Assembly: GCA_007128755.1 (NCBI GenBank)
Contig: SKWV01000200.1
Span: 1 to 28,633, forward strand
DNA from: Trueperaceae bacterium
Lineage (GTDB): Bacteria; Deinococcota; Deinococci; Deinococcales; Trueperaceae
Reading direction: 5' to 3'
Length of the DNA stretch: 28,633 nucleotides
Shown here: in pieces, positions 14,461 to 21,454 of the stretch
Layout: each line of letters starts with the position of its first letter
Numbering within the stretch: the stretch's first letter is position 1
The notes under the pieces: model-generated
Told to the model about the DNA's origin: nothing
The model's database searches: none
Seen by the model: only the letters and a program-made list of their open reading frames with translations
Made by a program: the position numbers and the translations under genes

Positions 14461-15542
14461 TGTCCACGCCCGCGCCGGAGTCGCCCTCGCCCGAGTCGAA
14501 CGCGCCACGTGCCGCTACGCCGAAGGGATCGAAGCCGCCCCGCCTTCCCATCCGCATCGACCGTGACCTCCCGGTTTCGGTGGCGCTACAGGTACAGGGG
14601 CAGATCGAGTACGGCATCATCAGCGGCCATGTCGCCCTCGGCTCTGCACTGCCGTCGGTGCGCGACCTCGCTCGGGACCTCAGCATCTCACCCGTCACCG
14701 TCTCCGCGGCCTACCGGGCGCTGCAAGACAAGGGCGTGATACGGACGGTACGCGGCAGCGGTACCTACGTGCGTGACGACTTCAGCGTCGAGGGGTACGG
14801 ACGCGACGGCGTTCGTCTCGAGCGCGCGATCATCGACGTCGTGCTCGCCGCTGAGCGCGACGGCGTGCCTCGCGCCGAACTGCTCGCACTCGTCAAAGGG
14901 GTCGCCGCGCAGCTCCCCGAGCCGACCGTGTCGCTCCGCCTCGTGCTCGTCGGCGTCTACGCCGAGGTCACGCTCGCCTACGCCGCCTCGCTCGCCCGCC
15001 GCCTGCGGCCATGCGACACCATTCGAACGACGACCTTCGACGCGCTCGCGAGTGTCGACGCCGAGGCGCGCTCGCTCATCGCGAACGCCGACCTGGTGCT
15101 CACCTTTGCTCACCGTGCCGCTGAGCTCGAGCCCCTGGTGGCGGAGGGAGTTCCGATCGCCACGCTGAAGCTGGTTCCCTCCCGCCCTTCGCGCGTAGCC
15201 CTCGCCGAGATCGATCCCACCGCCGTGCTGCTGCTCGTCTCGGCCGTCCCAGAGTTCCTGCCGACCTTCCGCCATGCCGCGGAGCGCTATGCCGGGCACG
15301 TGCGGGAGATGCGCGCGGTGGTGCTCGACGATCCCACACTCGACCGTCTCGTGGGCGAGGCCGACGTCGTCGTCTACGGCTCCGGCTCCGAGGCGGTGCG
15401 GGAACGTATCCCGCCCAATGTCCTGCACTTCGAGTACCGGCACGAGCCCGACCCGGTCCAGGTCGAGCGCAGCCTCCGGCCCACCATCGAGCACCTCCGA
15501 GTCCGCAAGCAGGAAGCCGACCACGAACAGGAGACCCCATGA
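14460..15542 (+). CDS. GntR-type transcriptional regulator with a large C-terminal ligand domain
   Basis: A 360-residue protein. Residues 1-30 are Ser/Pro-rich and probably disordered. Residues ~35-105 are a GntR winged helix-turn-helix (VSVALQVQGQIEYGIISG, then ALPSVRDLARDLSISPVTVS, then GVIRTVRGSGTYV). Residues ~125-350 form an alpha/beta domain with alternating hydrophobic strands (LVLVGVYAEV, ADLVLTFAHRA, AVLLLVSAVPEF, ADVVVYGSGSEAV), unlike the short FadR or UTRA sensor domains; it may be a periplasmic-binding-protein-like fold, but I cannot name it. Start ATG shares one base with the amidase stop and GGAGGG lies just upstream; the end overlaps the creatininase-like gene by four bases. 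Being inside the operon, it probably controls it through the palindrome at 9641-9663. Confidence 0.85.
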   Translation: MSTPAPESPSPESNAPRAATPKGSKPPRLPIRIDRDLPVSVALQVQGQIEYGIISGHVALGSALPSVRDLARDLSISPVTVSAAYRALQDKGVIRTVRGSGTYVRDDFSVEGYGRDGVRLERAIIDVVLAAERDGVPRAELLALVKGVAAQLPEPTVSLRLVLVGVYAEVTLAYAASLARRLRPCDTIRTTTFDALASVDAEARSLIANADLVLTFAHRAAELEPLVAEGVPIATLKLVPSRPSRVALAEIDPTAVLLLVSAVPEFLPTFRHAAERYAGHVREMRAVVLDDPTLDRLVGEADVVVYGSGSEAVRERIPPNVLHFEYRHEPDPVQVERSLRPTIEHLRVRKQEADHEQETP

Positions 15543-16243
15543 CGATTCGCACCATGAACTGGATGCAGGTCGAGGAGTACCTCGCGCACGACGACCGCTG
15601 CATCCTCCCGCTCGGATCGGTCGAACAGCATGGCTACCTGAGCCTGGCGGTCGACGAGACGCTGGCGGAGCGCGTGGCGCACGACGCCGCCGCGCCCTTG
15701 GGCATCCCCGTCTTCCCGGCGCTGCCCTACGGACTCGCCCCGTACTTCGCCGGCTACCCGGGCAGCATGACGCTGCGCGTCGACACGTACGTGGGCGTGA
15801 TCCGTGAGCTGCTCGACGGCCTGCGCCGCTCCGGCTTCCGCCGCGTGCTGATCGTCAACGGCCACGGCGGCAACCAACCCGCCGCCGCCTTGGCGATCGA
15901 GTACGGCATGGACCACCCCGAGATGCGCGTGCGCTTCCACAACTGGTGGGCGGCTCCCAAGACCATGGCCGCCGTCACCGCGGTCGACCCGATCGGCACG
16001 CACGCGTCGTGGATGGAGAACTTCCCGTGGACGCGGCTCGAGGGGGTCGTCATGCCTGAGGGCGCCAAGGAGAGCGTCGACATGGAGATGCTCAAGCTCC
16101 TGCCCCCCGACGAGGTGCGCCGCTACCTGGGCGACGGCAACTGCGGTGGCGCCTATGCGCACCCCGACGAGGCGATGCTGCGGATCTGGGAGGTCGCGGT
16201 CCACGAGACCCGCGCGCTACTCGACGGTCCGTGGGACGCGTGA
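15539..16243 (+). CDS. Creatininase-family amidohydrolase
   Basis: A 234-residue protein, the usual family length. Metal-binding motifs are visible: Glu29 and His31 in LPLGSVEQHG, Asp39 in AVDE, and the NGHGGNQPA loop near residue 105. In the common form the first motif reads EQHGpHLPlgtD; here it is EQHGYLSLAVD, one residue shorter and without the second His, so it belongs to a divergent branch. The family cleaves cyclic or formyl amides (creatinine, 3-(dimethylamino)-type lactams, formamidopyrimidines) using a binuclear metal site. CAGGAG precedes the ATG, which overlaps the regulator's stop (ATGA). Its substrate is likely an intermediate of the same pathway as the amidase. Confidence 0.85.
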   Translation: MTIRTMNWMQVEEYLAHDDRCILPLGSVEQHGYLSLAVDETLAERVAHDAAAPLGIPVFPALPYGLAPYFAGYPGSMTLRVDTYVGVIRELLDGLRRSGFRRVLIVNGHGGNQPAAALAIEYGMDHPEMRVRFHNWWAAPKTMAAVTAVDPIGTHASWMENFPWTRLEGVVMPEGAKESVDMEMLKLLPPDEVRRYLGDGNCGGAYAHPDEAMLRIWEVAVHETRALLDGPWDA

Positions 16244-17265
16244 GGCTCGCGGTCGTCGGCGCCGGCGCCATCGGCGGCACGATCGGCGCGTACCTCGTGC
16301 GCGCCGGCCACGACGTCACCTTCGTGGACGTGGTCGAGGAGCACGTGCGCGCCATCCGCGATCATGGGCTTCGCATCGAGGGGCCGATCGACACGTTCGA
16401 GGTGCGCGCGCCGGCGTTCCTTCCTCACGAGGTCCCGAACGTCTTCGAGACCGTCCTGCTCTGCGTGAAGGCCCATGCGACGGAGGCGGCGACGCGCGGA
16501 CTCCTCCCCTTCCTCGCCGACGAAGGCTGCGTCGTGTCGCTCCAGAACGGCCTCAACGAGGCCGTCATCGAGGGGATCGTGGGCCGGGAGCGCACGGTCG
16601 GGAGTTTCGTGAACTTCGGCGCCGACTACGTCGAGCCCGGCGTGATCCACTTCGGCGGCCGCGGCACCCTCGTGCTCGGCGAGCTCGACGGCCGCGCCAC
16701 GCCCCGGCTCGATGCGCTCGTGACGCTGCTCTGTGACTTCGATCCCGACGCCCGCGCGACGGACAACGTGTGGGGGTTCCTGTGGGCCAAGCTCGCGGTC
16801 GGCGCGATGATCTTCGCCACGGCGCTCACCGACGAGGGCATCGCGGACTGCTACGCCGCCCCACCGTACCGCCGGCTCTTCGCCGCCATCGCGCGGGAGG
16901 TGCTGGGCGTCGCGGTCGCGCACGGCGTTCGGCCGGAGGCGTTCGACGGCTTCGCGCCCGCCGACTTCCTTCCGGGCGCGACGCGCGAGCAGACCGAGCG
17001 CTCGCTGGACGCGATGGTCGCGTTCAACCGCCGCTCGGCCAAGACGCACAGCGGCGTCTGGCGCGATCTCGCCGTTCGCAAGCGCAAGACGGAGGGCGAG
17101 GCGCAGCTCGGCCCGATCGTCGAGCACGCCGCCGCGGCCGGGCTCGCTGCGCCGCTCGTCGCCACCATCCTCCGACTCGTCTCGGACGTGGAGAGCGGAG
17201 CGCGCGAGCGCTCCCTCGCCAACCTCGACGCGCTCGACGCGCTCGCCGCGCAGGAGGTCCCATGA
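16240..17265 (+). CDS. Ketopantoate reductase-like dehydrogenase (PanE/ApbA family) with altered substrate residues
   Basis: A 341-residue protein with the PanE plan: N-terminal Rossmann domain starting LAVVGAGAIGGTIGAYLVRA, the NADP-loop Lys77 (LLCVKAHATEA) and Asn103 (LQNGLNE), and a helical C-terminal domain with WAKLAV (Lys184) and VWRDLAVRKRKTEGE. In E. coli PanE the catalytic Lys176 is followed by Asn180 and Asn184, which hold the substrate. The matching positions here appear to be Gly188 and Phe192, so ketopantoate is an unlikely substrate and another 2-oxo or 2-hydroxy acid is expected. GTG at 16240 is preferred because it makes the usual four-base overlap and the standard N-terminus; GTG at 16231 would add three residues. 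Confidence 0.85.
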   Translation: MRLAVVGAGAIGGTIGAYLVRAGHDVTFVDVVEEHVRAIRDHGLRIEGPIDTFEVRAPAFLPHEVPNVFETVLLCVKAHATEAATRGLLPFLADEGCVVSLQNGLNEAVIEGIVGRERTVGSFVNFGADYVEPGVIHFGGRGTLVLGELDGRATPRLDALVTLLCDFDPDARATDNVWGFLWAKLAVGAMIFATALTDEGIADCYAAPPYRRLFAAIAREVLGVAVAHGVRPEAFDGFAPADFLPGATREQTERSLDAMVAFNRRSAKTHSGVWRDLAVRKRKTEGEAQLGPIVEHAAAAGLAAPLVATILRLVSDVESGARERSLANLDALDALAAQEVP

Positions 17266-18032
17266 GCGACACCTCGGACCGCACGGTCATCGTCACGGGA
17301 GCCGCGCACGGCATCGGACGCGGCATCGCCCACGCCTTCGCGGCGAGCGGCGCGCACGTCTGGGCCTGTGACGTGCGTGAGGAGGCGCTCGCCGAGACCG
17401 CGCGGGGCGCCGCGCAGCTGCCGGGTAGGCTCGAGGCGCGACGGGTCGACGTCACCGACCGCGACGCGGTGTTCGCGTTCGTGGCCGAGGCGGAGGCGGA
17501 GGCCGAAGCGGGGCGGGTGCACGTGCTCGTCAACAACGCCGGCGGCGTCGGCGGGCAGGTTGGAAGGCCGCTCGAGGAGGTGCCGCCCGAGGACTGGCGC
17601 GCGCTCTTCGCCATCAACGTCGACGCCGCCTTCACCTTCTGCCAGGCCGTCGCGCCGGCCATGAAGCGCGCCGGCGACGGGCGGATCGTCAACGTCTCCA
17701 GCGGCGCCGGCCTCGGCGTCAGCCTGACGGGCATCCAGGCCTATGCCAGCGCCAAGGCGGCACAGATCGGGCTCACCCGCCAGCTCGCGCACGAGCTCGG
17801 GCCGTGGGGGATCACCGTCAACAACGTCGCACCGGGCTTCGTCCTGTCGAACCCCACCACCGAGCGACAGTGGGCGTCGTACGGCGAGGAGGGCCAGCGG
17901 GCGCTCGTCGAGCGCATCGCGCTGCGGCGCCTCGGCACGCCGGACGACATCGCCGCCGGCGTCCTCTTCTTCGCCTCTCCCGCCGCCGCCTGGGTGACCG
18001 GGCAGGTCCTCTCCGTGGACGGTGGCCGGTGA
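17262..18032 (+). CDS. Short-chain dehydrogenase/reductase (classical SDR)
   Basis: A 256-residue classical SDR of normal length. It has the cofactor motif TGAAHGIG (residues 12-19), NNAGG after the central strand, catalytic Ser146/147 (VNVSSGAG), and YASAK with Tyr161 and Lys165; it ends WVTGQVLSVDGGR, typical of the FabG-like group. No Arg follows the first strand in the NADP position and Asp (ACDVRE) is present, so NAD is the likely cofactor. It oxidises or reduces an alcohol/carbonyl in the cytoplasm. CAGGAGG at 17251-17257 precedes the ATG, which overlaps the previous stop by four bases. The substrate is presumably an intermediate of this operon's pathway. Confidence 0.92.
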   Translation: MSDTSDRTVIVTGAAHGIGRGIAHAFAASGAHVWACDVREEALAETARGAAQLPGRLEARRVDVTDRDAVFAFVAEAEAEAEAGRVHVLVNNAGGVGGQVGRPLEEVPPEDWRALFAINVDAAFTFCQAVAPAMKRAGDGRIVNVSSGAGLGVSLTGIQAYASAKAAQIGLTRQLAHELGPWGITVNNVAPGFVLSNPTTERQWASYGEEGQRALVERIALRRLGTPDDIAAGVLFFASPAAAWVTGQVLSVDGGR

Positions 18033-19456
18033 CACGACCGACCACGCCCGACGCCGCGCCCGCCTCGCTCGCGCCTGCGGAGGTGCTCGCCGAGCTCGAG
18101 GCGCGCTACGACGACGACCTGGCAGCGCTGCTCGCGTTCGTCCGCCTGCCCAGCGTCTCCACCGATCCGAAGCACGCGAGCGACGTGCGCGCGGCGGCCG
18201 AACACCTCGCGGCTCGGCTCGCGGCGGCCGGGCTCGACGACGCCGAGGTGCTCGAGACGGACGGGCATCCGCTCGTGAGCGCCGCCTGGCGCCGCGCCAA
18301 GGGCGCACCGACGGTGCTCGTCTACGGGCACTACGACGTGCAGCCGCCCGAACCGCTCGAGCGCTGGAGCACGCCGCCGTTCGAGCCGAGCGTGCGCGAC
18401 GGCCGCGTCTACGCGCGCGGCGTGAGCGACGACAAGGCACCGCTCTCGATCGCCATCGACGTCGTCGCCGCGTACCTGCGCGCCCTCCGAGCGCTGCCGC
18501 TCAACGTCGTCTTCCTCTTCGAGGGCGAGGAGGAGGTCGGGAGCCCGTCGCTCCCCGCCGCCCTCGCGCGCCACGGCGAGCGCTTCCGGGCCGACCTGGT
18601 CGTCAGCGCCGACGGCGGCATGTGGCGCGCCGACCACCCCACCACGATGCGTTCCACACGCGGCCTGGCGGCGCTCGAGTTCGGGGTCCGCGGCGCGGCC
18701 AAGGACCTCCACTCGGGAAGGCACGGCGGCTCGGTGGCGAATGCGCTCCACGCGATCGCCGCGCTCATCGCGGGCCTCCACGACGCCGACGGCCGCGTCG
18801 CCGTCGAGGGCTTCTACGACGACGTCCAGCCCCTCGACCCCGCCGTGGCCGAGGCCACGCGCGCGCTCCCCTTCGACGACGCGGCGTACCTCGCCGAGGT
18901 CGGTGCCCCGGCCACGTTCGGCGAGGCCGGCTACGGCACCCTCGAGCGGCAGTGGTACCGGCCGACGCTCGAGGTCAACGGCCTCTGGGGCGGCTACCAG
19001 GGCGAGGGGATCAAGACGGTCCTGCCGAGCGAGGCCACCGCCAAGGTCACCTGCCGCCTCGTCGCCGATCAGCGGCCCGAACGCGTCCTCGACGCGATCG
19101 AGCGCCACCTGCGCGACGCCGTTCCGGAGGGCGTCACGCTCTGGGTCCGGCGCTCGGATCACGGCGCCGCGGCCTACCACCTGCGCGACGACCACCCCGG
19201 TCTGCGCGCCGTGGTCGGCGCGCTGCACGCCACCTACGGCGTCGCGCCGTGGGTGATCGGCATGGGCGGCTCGGTGCCGATCTGCGAGACGTTCCAGCGC
19301 GAGCTCGGCATGACCACCGTGTTCTTCAGCTTCGCCGTCGGCGACGAGGACATCCACGCCCCCAACGAGTTCTTCCGGCTCGAGCGCTTCGCGCAGGGCC
19401 GTGCGGCGTGGGCGGATCTCCTCGCCCGGCTCCCGGGCGAGCTCGCGCGTGGCTGA
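18029..19456 (+). CDS. M20-family metallopeptidase, dipeptidase/carnosinase-like
   Basis: A 475-residue protein. Di-zinc ligands are in their usual settings: His in VLVYGHYDVQPP, bridging Asp in ARGVSDDKAP, catalytic and metal Glu in FEGEEEVGSP, Asp in VVSADGG, and a late His in DEDIHAPNEFF. The phrase GHYDVQPPePlerWstpPFeP and the MGGSVPI...F segment are typical of the dipeptidase branch (carnosinase, DUG1) rather than DapE. The insert domain that makes the dimer lies between about residues 220 and 350. It would split a dipeptide or N-acyl amino acid. GTG at 18029 overlaps the SDR stop by four bases; the much longer upstream in-frame stretch is SDR shadow. In context it may release amino acids from the imported compound. 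Confidence 0.92.
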   Translation: MTRPTTPDAAPASLAPAEVLAELEARYDDDLAALLAFVRLPSVSTDPKHASDVRAAAEHLAARLAAAGLDDAEVLETDGHPLVSAAWRRAKGAPTVLVYGHYDVQPPEPLERWSTPPFEPSVRDGRVYARGVSDDKAPLSIAIDVVAAYLRALRALPLNVVFLFEGEEEVGSPSLPAALARHGERFRADLVVSADGGMWRADHPTTMRSTRGLAALEFGVRGAAKDLHSGRHGGSVANALHAIAALIAGLHDADGRVAVEGFYDDVQPLDPAVAEATRALPFDDAAYLAEVGAPATFGEAGYGTLERQWYRPTLEVNGLWGGYQGEGIKTVLPSEATAKVTCRLVADQRPERVLDAIERHLRDAVPEGVTLWVRRSDHGAAAYHLRDDHPGLRAVVGALHATYGVAPWVIGMGGSVPICETFQRELGMTTVFFSFAVGDEDIHAPNEFFRLERFAQGRAAWADLLARLPGELARG

Positions 19457-20069
19457 CGCCGCGCTCGCCGCACTCAGGCGCCTCGCCGCCGAGCACGAGG
19501 GCCTCAGCTGCCTGGTCTCCGACGCCCTCGGGCGCGACGGCGCCATGCGCAGCGACGTCCGGCCGATGTGGAGCGGCGCCCGCTGCCTCGGCCCGGCCGT
19601 GACCGCGCGACCTCACGGCCGCGACTTGAGCGCCGTCTTCCGCGCGATCGAGCTGACGCGGCCCGGCGACGTGATCGTGATCGAGGGGTCCGGCGCGGGC
19701 GCGTGCTCCTACTGGGGTGAGAACGCCAGCCTGCTCGCCCTCCGCCGCGACGCGGCCGGCACGGTGATCGGCGCCCCGTGCCGCGACGTGGCGGCGCACG
19801 CGCGGCTCGGCTATCCCGTCTTCGCGGTCGGCGCCACCGCGGCTGGCGGCGTGTTCGGCGAGCGCGGCGCGGTGCAGGTCCCAGTCGCGGTCGGCGGCCT
19901 CGTGGTGCTCCCGGGCGACGTGGTGGTGGGGGACGAGAACGGCGTCGTGGTCGTTCCTTCGGCGCGCCTCGACGACGTGGTGGGGGCGCTGCCCGAGCTG
20001 CTCGTGCGCGAGCGCGAGGTGCAGGCCGACATCGCGGCCGGGCACGGCCTGACGCGGCGGAGGCCGTGA
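19449..20069 (+). CDS. RraA-like / HMG-CHA-type aldolase family protein
   Basis: A 206-residue protein of the RraA-like family. Visible landmarks are SCLVSDALGRDGAM at the N-terminus, PGDVIVIEGSG, the WGENASLLA helix and the APCRD motif, in which Arg-Asp bind substrate and divalent metal in the aldolases, then the C-terminal PGDVVVGDENGVVVVP. Members are either the RNase E inhibitor RraA or aldolases/decarboxylases for 4-hydroxy-4-methyl-2-oxoglutarate-type acids; in a catabolic operon the enzyme role is far more likely. It would cleave a 2-oxo acid late in the pathway to pyruvate or a similar product. GTG at 19449 overlaps the M20 stop by eight bases. It is the last gene of the operon, converging on the TPR gene 19 bases away. 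Confidence 0.87.
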   Translation: MADAALAALRRLAAEHEGLSCLVSDALGRDGAMRSDVRPMWSGARCLGPAVTARPHGRDLSAVFRAIELTRPGDVIVIEGSGAGACSYWGENASLLALRRDAAGTVIGAPCRDVAAHARLGYPVFAVGATAAGGVFGERGAVQVPVAVGGLVVLPGDVVVGDENGVVVVPSARLDDVVGALPELLVREREVQADIAAGHGLTRRRP

Positions 20070-20088
20070 GGGACGAGGCGCAGGCAGC

Positions 20089-20817
20089 CTAACGCGACGG
20101 GGCCTCCCCCCGCTCCGCCAGCTGCGCGAGCGCCTCCCGTGCCTCCCCGTACTCCGGGTCGAGCTCGACCGCGCGAGCCAGGTGCCCCTCGGCCTCGTCG
20201 AACCGCTCCTGGGCCGCGTAGAACGCACCGGCGGCGAACTGAGCGTGGGTGTCAGCGGGGAAACGCTGGAGCGCCCCGACGAAGACCTCCTCGGCCTCGC
20301 TGGGCCGTCCACCCCGGACCAGCGCACGGCCGAGCCAGACGTGATGCGGGGCGAAGTCGGGATCACGGTCGCGCGCCCGCGCGAACTGCTCCACCGCCTC
20401 GTCCGGCCGCTTCGTGTACAGGAGCCGCAGCGCGAGGTGCCCGGGCGGGAAGGCATCGTCAGGGTACGCATCGGCGAGCTCGCGGAAGATCTCGATCGCG
20501 TGGTCGTGGTCGTCGTGCACCAGGAACAGCCGGAACGCGTCGATCAGGCCGCGCTCGCCGGCGGTCACGCGATGCCGCAGGGCCAGCGCGCGGTCGAACG
20601 ACGGCCTCGCCACGGGATCCCCCTCCTCCGCCGAGCCCCCGCGGTAGATCCGAGCCAGCGCCAAGTCCGGGTCGGCCGCGATGGCGGCGTCGAGGTGTCG
20701 CCGCGCCACGTCGAACCGGTAGTGGAACGCCGCCAGGCGCCCCTGCGCGAGCAGCGCGCGGGCCTCGTCCGAATCGGTGGACACGGCGATGCGCCGCGAA
20801 TCGGCCGGCACCGCCAT
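20089..20817 (-). CDS. Tetratricopeptide-repeat protein
   Basis: A 242-residue protein made largely of TPR units: an opening SDEARALLAQGRLAAFHYRF with DVARRHLDAAIAADPDLALA, a middle part with ALALRHRVTAGERGLIDAFR, and three clear repeats near the end (DEAVEQFARARDRDPDFAPH, SEAEEVFVGALQRFPADTHA, DEAEGHLARAVELDPEYGEA). No enzyme domain, signal peptide or membrane segment is visible. TPR proteins hold partners together; no partner can be named. ATG at 20817 is chosen: it shares the TGATG junction with a 13-codon upstream ORF that has an excellent ribosome-binding site. A GTG at 20895 would give 26 more residues of low-complexity, Arg-rich sequence. Confidence 0.8.
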   Translation of the reverse strand: MAVPADSRRIAVSTDSDEARALLAQGRLAAFHYRFDVARRHLDAAIAADPDLALARIYRGGSAEEGDPVARPSFDRALALRHRVTAGERGLIDAFRLFLVHDDHDHAIEIFRELADAYPDDAFPPGHLALRLLYTKRPDEAVEQFARARDRDPDFAPHHVWLGRALVRGGRPSEAEEVFVGALQRFPADTHAQFAAGAFYAAQERFDEAEGHLARAVELDPEYGEAREALAQLAERGEAPSR

Positions 20818-20858
20818 CAGCCGGACATCTCGAGGACGTGCGTGACGACGTTCCCCAT
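20817..20858 (-). CDS. 13-codon upstream ORF translationally coupled to the TPR gene
   Basis: On the - strand, CGGAGGT followed five bases later by ATG opens MGNVVTHVLEMSG and ends in TGA, whose A is the first base of the TPR gene's ATG (TGATG). The TPR start itself has no ribosome-binding site, so translation probably enters here and reinitiates. It may be a leader peptide, or the displaced true N-terminus of the TPR protein after a frameshift. Confidence 0.55.
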   Translation of the reverse strand: MGNVVTHVLEMSG

Positions 20859-20915
20859 GCGCAACCTCCGGTGTTCGCGAGCGTTCGTGATGCACGTTCT
20901 CTCGCTCGTGGGTCG

Positions 20916-20945
20916 ATTCTACGAGAAAGTGTAGCCGGGCGTCAC
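20916..20945 (-). promoter_or_regulatory. Candidate promoter of the TPR gene
   Basis: Reading the - strand, GTGACG (20945-20940) and TAGAAT (20921-20916) are 18 bases apart, matching the consensus boxes at 4-5 of 6 positions each. It would give a ~50-base leader before the small upstream ORF. Confidence 0.45.
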
Positions 20946-20962
20946 GCTCGGGCCATCGGCGC

Positions 20963-21280
20963 TCAGCGCTCGTTCAGCTTGCCCAACGCGCTCTCGAGCG
21001 ACCGCTTCATCTTGCCCGCGGCGCCGTTGGTGGCCTCCTCGATCGTGGCGGCGTTGTGGGTGACGGCGAGCGGCTGCAGCCCGGCGAGGCGGGCCTCCAT
21101 CATGCAGCGCATGTCGTCGCTGCCGCCCTTCTTGTTGCTGTTCTCGTCGCGGAGGTGGACCTCGACGCGCGTGATCTGCTCCGCGAAGCGGTCGAGCTCA
21201 CTCCGGACGATGGCTTCGAGCAGCGCGATCGCGTCCTCGTCGCCGGTGATGTTGCGGTCGGTGTTGATCTGGATCTGCAT
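20963..21280 (-). CDS. HPF/RaiA-family ribosome-associated protein (short form)
   Basis: A 105-residue protein matching the short hibernation-factor/sigma-54-modulation (S30EA) domain: MQIQINTDRNI opening strand, helix ALLEAIVRSELDRFAEQITR, strand VEVHLRDEN, a short SNKKGGSDDMRCMMEARLAG strand pair, and a final basic helix (GAAGKMKRSLESALGKLNER). Proteins of this family bind the small ribosomal subunit at the mRNA/tRNA site in resting cells. The long-form C-terminal dimerisation domain is absent. The ATG has an AGGAGG site seven bases upstream, which sets the start; the frame extends 40 codons upstream as low-complexity sequence. The precise role (inhibition or hibernation) is inferred from the family. 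Confidence 0.82.
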   Translation of the reverse strand: MQIQINTDRNITGDEDAIALLEAIVRSELDRFAEQITRVEVHLRDENSNKKGGSDDMRCMMEARLAGLQPLAVTHNAATIEEATNGAAGKMKRSLESALGKLNER

Positions 21281-21394
21281 GCTGGGTCCTCCTGGGGATC
21301 GGGGTCGGGGCGACACCATACCCGCTGCAGCGGGCTGCGAGCCGTACGGGCTCACCCTGGGCGACCCGATCCACCTCCGTCCCAGCCCGACCCA

Positions 21395-21432
21395 TTGCAC
21401 TCAGCGGCTTCCTCGTAGTAAAGTTTTCGCAC
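21395..21432 (+). promoter_or_regulatory. Promoter and candidate RpiR-type operator upstream of the transketolase/Afu-like operon
   Basis: TTGCAC (21395-21400) and TAAAGT (21419-21424) with 18 bases between resemble a sigma-70 promoter. Over the -10 box lies GTAGTAAA-GT-TTTCGCAC (21415-21432), an imperfect palindrome of the form GTnnnAAA-N2-TTTnnnAC. It lies about 22 bases before the RpiR-type gene in the gap shared with the divergent HPF gene. Autoregulation is an inference. Confidence 0.42.
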
Positions 21433-21454
21433 GGAACACCTGATCGGAGTGAGC

